Positions 61,935-64,000 of a stretch of 64,000 bases of DNA are shown here, in pieces (within the stretch, counting starts at the first letter, position 1; the number at the start of each line of letters is the position of its first letter). The stretch is from Brevibacillus dissolubilis (GTDB lineage: Bacteria > Bacillota > Bacilli > Brevibacillales > Brevibacillaceae): the NCBI RefSeq assembly GCF_006170445.1, contig NZ_VCNA01000012.1, positions 62,001 through 126,000 of the forward strand. The letters run 5' to 3'. Position numbers and translations under genes: made by a program. The notes under the pieces were generated by a model that was not told the DNA's origin, did not search any database, and worked only from the letters and a program-made list of their open reading frames with translations.

Positions 61935-61959
61935 GTATTTATTTTGAATCAGTGCATCA

Positions 61960-62682
61960 TCAACCGCGTCGGATGATATACGAATGCGTCGGCCTGCCCA
62001 CACCGCCATAGCGGATCTCCCGCTGCACTTTGCCCAGACTCTCCAGATACTCCAGATACCTGCGAGCGGTCACGCGGGCGATCCCGACGCCTTCTGCAAC
62101 GGCTTCGGCGGTCAGGGCTGTACTTGATTCGGTCATCAGGTTCATCACTTGGGACAGGGTCTGTTCGTTGAGTCCTTTGGGGATGTCCAGTGGTGCGGCG
62201 GCTACCGGTTTGGCGGTGACGGGCTGTGGAGAATTGGCATGGTTCAACAGACCGTCTAGCTGGTCTTGGGTCAGCTCGCCTTCCGGTTGCAGCTGCTCGC
62301 GGTATTGGGCGTAGTTTTCCAATGCTTGTTGAATCCGTTCGAATTTAAAAGGCTTGATGATATAATCGCGTGCCCCATACCGAAGCATGTGCTGGATGGT
62401 GGCGGTGTCCTTGGCGGCGGTGATGACGATGACATCTACCTGTTCGTTGGCGGTGCGGAGCTGCTGCAGGGTCTCCATGCCATTCTGGGCGGGCATATAG
62501 ATGTCCATGACGACGAGGTCGGGCTGGAGCTCTTGGACAAGCTTGACGCCCTCGACGCCGTTGCCAGCGATTCCGATCACTTCAAAGCCCGTTACTTTTT
62601 CGATAAACATGCGGTTCACTTCCTGAACCATGGGGTCGTCTTCGATCAGGACGACACGGTGTCTGGTTGTATTTGTGCTCAT
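61960..62682 (-). CDS. CitB/DcuR-family response regulator
   Basis: 240 residues. The receiver domain has VLIEDDPMVQ, phosphoacceptor Asp in VVMDIYMPAQNG, VITAAKD and YIIKPFKFER. The C-terminal HTH (LTAEAVAEGVGIARVTARRY, GRPTHSYI) is of the CitT/DctR/MalR type. Starts six bases after the kinase stop, so the pair is coupled. Homologues control uptake of C4-dicarboxylates, citrate or malate; the target is outside this window. Confidence 0.93.
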   Translation of the reverse strand: MSTNTTRHRVVLIEDDPMVQEVNRMFIEKVTGFEVIGIAGNGVEGVKLVQELQPDLVVMDIYMPAQNGMETLQQLRTANEQVDVIVITAAKDTATIQHMLRYGARDYIIKPFKFERIQQALENYAQYREQLQPEGELTQDQLDGLLNHANSPQPVTAKPVAAAPLDIPKGLNEQTLSQVMNLMTESSTALTAEAVAEGVGIARVTARRYLEYLESLGKVQREIRYGGVGRPTHSYIIRRG

Positions 62683-62688
62683 CAGGAT

Positions 62689-64000
62689 TCACCTTCTTTC
62701 CATGGGAAATGTGACGATAAAGCTGGTGCCGATGCCGGGCTCTGACTCCCAGTGCAGGTCGCCGTGGCCTTTTTCGACGATCTGGTGGACGAGGTGCAGG
62801 CCGAAGCCGCGGTTGGCCGAGCCTTTGGTGGAGAAGCCTTTTTGCAGGATGCGGGTCTGGACTTCTTCGGTCATGCCGCTGCCGTTGTCCTCCACCATGA
62901 TGGAGAGGGTCGTCTCGTCCTGCTCGATGCTGACGTAGACCTGCTTGTTTTCCTGCTTGGGATCAGTGAACGAGTCAAACGCATTCTCGAACAGATTGCC
63001 TAAGATCAGCACAAAATCATGCTGGTCCAATAACCGTGGGAACTGCTTCCACCTGGAGCGGCGGTCGATATGTACCTCGATGCCAAGCTCTTTGCCACGG
63101 GTCACTTTGCTCAGCAGAAGACCGGCGATGCTTTCGTGCTGAATCCGGCTTTTGAGAAACGATGTAAGCTCCTCCTGCTGCTCGGTGATCTGGAACAGGT
63201 AGTCGAGGGCTTGTTCCTTATGGTCGAGCTGGAGCAGTCCGGCGATGGTGTGGAGCTTGTTGAGATGCTCGTGGTTCTGGACACGCAGGGCCTCGACGAA
63301 GGCTTTGACACCTGTCAGCTCTTCTGCCATGCGTGCTACCTCTGTGCGGTCTTGGAAGATGGCGACGGCACCGACGATCTTTTCCCCGACCTTGATCGGG
63401 ATGCGGTTGGACCAGATCAGGGCGCGTCCGACATGCAGCTCGCGGTTGTAGATCGGCTGCTTGGAATAGAGGATCTCCGGCAGCCGGGTATCGGGGAGGA
63501 CTTCGCGGATGGGCTTGCCCAGCACCTCGTCTTGGATGCCGAAGATGCGCTTGGCGGTGTCATTGAATATCGTGATGCGCTCCAGATTATCGACAGCGAT
63601 GACACCCTCATGCATTGCGTGAAAAGCAGCCGTCCGCTCCTGCAGGATACGGGCAATCTCGTGCGGCTCCAGATCGAACATCTGCTTTTTCATATGAGCG
63701 GCCAGCATACCTGAGCCTAGAATCCCGAACAGAAGCGAGAGGAAGAGTGTGATAAAAATCTTTTCACGCTGAGCGAACACGATCTCATCGATTCCCGGCA
63801 GGATATGACCCACCAGCACAACTCCGACCTGCTGATGCTCCGCACTCATGATCGGGACGTATGCGCGCAGGGCTGTCCCCATCTCGCCCTTCACTTTGGT
63901 CACATAGGAATGCTCGGCAAAAGCAGGCTCGGCATCCCGCCCGAGAAAGCTCTGGCCGATGCGACCGGGCAGGGGATCGGAGAGTCGGGTGCGGTTCATG
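62689..64000 (-). CDS. CitA/DcuS-family sensor histidine kinase, N-terminus beyond window
   Basis: At least 436 residues; the ATG at 63999 is not the start, because RLSDPLPGRIGQSFLGRD corresponds to the middle of the extracytoplasmic PAS domain of CitA/DcuS proteins and the first membrane helix is missing. Visible parts: the rest of the sensor (YVPIMSAEHQQVGVVLVGH), transmembrane helix (IFITLFLSLLFGILGSGML), cytoplasmic PAS (HEGVIAVDNLERITIFNDTA), dimerisation/phosphoacceptor region with His in RVQNHEHLNKLHTIAGLLQL, N box (LGNLFENAFDS), and GSGMTEE/GFGLHLVHQIVE in the ATPase domain. Senses a small carboxylate in homologues. Confidence 0.92.
   Translation of the reverse strand, partial: MNRTRLSDPLPGRIGQSFLGRDAEPAFAEHSYVTKVKGEMGTALRAYVPIMSAEHQQVGVVLVGHILPGIDEIVFAQREKIFITLFLSLLFGILGSGMLAAHMKKQMFDLEPHEIARILQERTAAFHAMHEGVIAVDNLERITIFNDTAKRIFGIQDEVLGKPIREVLPDTRLPEILYSKQPIYNRELHVGRALIWSNRIPIKVGEKIVGAVAIFQDRTEVARMAEELTGVKAFVEALRVQNHEHLNKLHTIAGLLQLDHKEQALDYLFQITEQQEELTSFLKSRIQHESIAGLLLSKVTRGKELGIEVHIDRRSRWKQFPRLLDQHDFVLILGNLFENAFDSFTDPKQENKQVYVSIEQDETTLSIMVEDNGSGMTEEVQTRILQKGFSTKGSANRGFGLHLVHQIVEKGHGDLHWESEPGIGTSFIVTFPMERR

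Overview
The window looks like a chromosomal stretch of a low-to-mid GC, endospore-former-type Firmicute (Bacillales in the broad sense). The evidence is Gram-positive ribosome binding sites, T-rich intrinsic terminators, a LoaP-type NusG paralogue, an XRE-TPR (RRNPP-like) regulator, a CsoR/CopZ/CopA copper system and a trans-AT polyketide synthase. I cannot name the genus from sequence alone; an Alicyclobacillaceae (Tumebacillus-like) or Paenibacillaceae origin is a guess. No rRNA, tRNA, CRISPR array, phage or complete insertion sequence was seen.

Region 1 (1-24.6 kb) is the 3' part of a large hybrid NRPS/trans-AT PKS operon. Gene 1, cut by the window edge, reads C(tail)-A-PCP-KS-DH-KR-ACP-KS-DH-KR-ACP-KS-DH-KR. 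Gene 2 reads cMT-ACP-ACP-KS0-DH*(pyran-synthase-like)-ACP-KS-ACP-TE. Module 3 is therefore split between two proteins at the KR/cMT junction. No AT domain occurs in any module, so a free-standing AT must be encoded elsewhere. A strong terminator ends the operon. Facing it is loaP, encoding a NusG paralogue of the class known to drive antitermination of long PKS operons.

Region 2 (24.6-33.3 kb) holds small accessory genes and regulation: an alkyltransferase-like protein without the methyl-acceptor Cys, loaP, two coupled membrane proteins behind a leader terminator, an NAD(P)-binding oxidoreductase, a three-gene operon (response regulator, histidine kinase, XRE-TPR regulator) and an ECF-type sigma/anti-sigma pair.

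Region 3 (33.4-38.9 kb) is a compact four-gene cluster: a carbamoyltransferase-like ASKHA protein that has lost its catalytic half and its metal/nucleotide motifs, an unrecognised 215-residue protein, a putrescine-type class III aminotransferase, and a half-condensation-adenylation protein with no carrier domain. This is the best candidate for an undescribed biosynthetic or signalling system. It is followed by an assimilatory sulfate reduction operon (sulfite reductase, unknown 96-residue protein, APS reductase, TauE/SafE permease, ATP sulfurylase; 38.97-43.55 kb).

Region 4 (43.6-51.9 kb) has a 57-residue secreted peptide gene behind a perfect 12-bp inverted repeat, the copper ATPase copA with a small membrane protein, and a lysine-themed set: divergent lysyl-tRNA synthetase, lysine-type permease, aspartokinase, SDR. 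Region 5 (52-55 kb) contains small exported proteins in AT-rich DNA and long non-coding gaps. Region 6 (55.7-64 kb) has a SolA-type oxidase, an MFS exporter, a DoxX protein, a copper-responsive block (MBL-fold hydrolase, csoR, copZ) with two identical CsoR-type operators inside promoters, a secreted helveticin-J-like protein, and a CitA/CitB-type two-component system cut by the window end.
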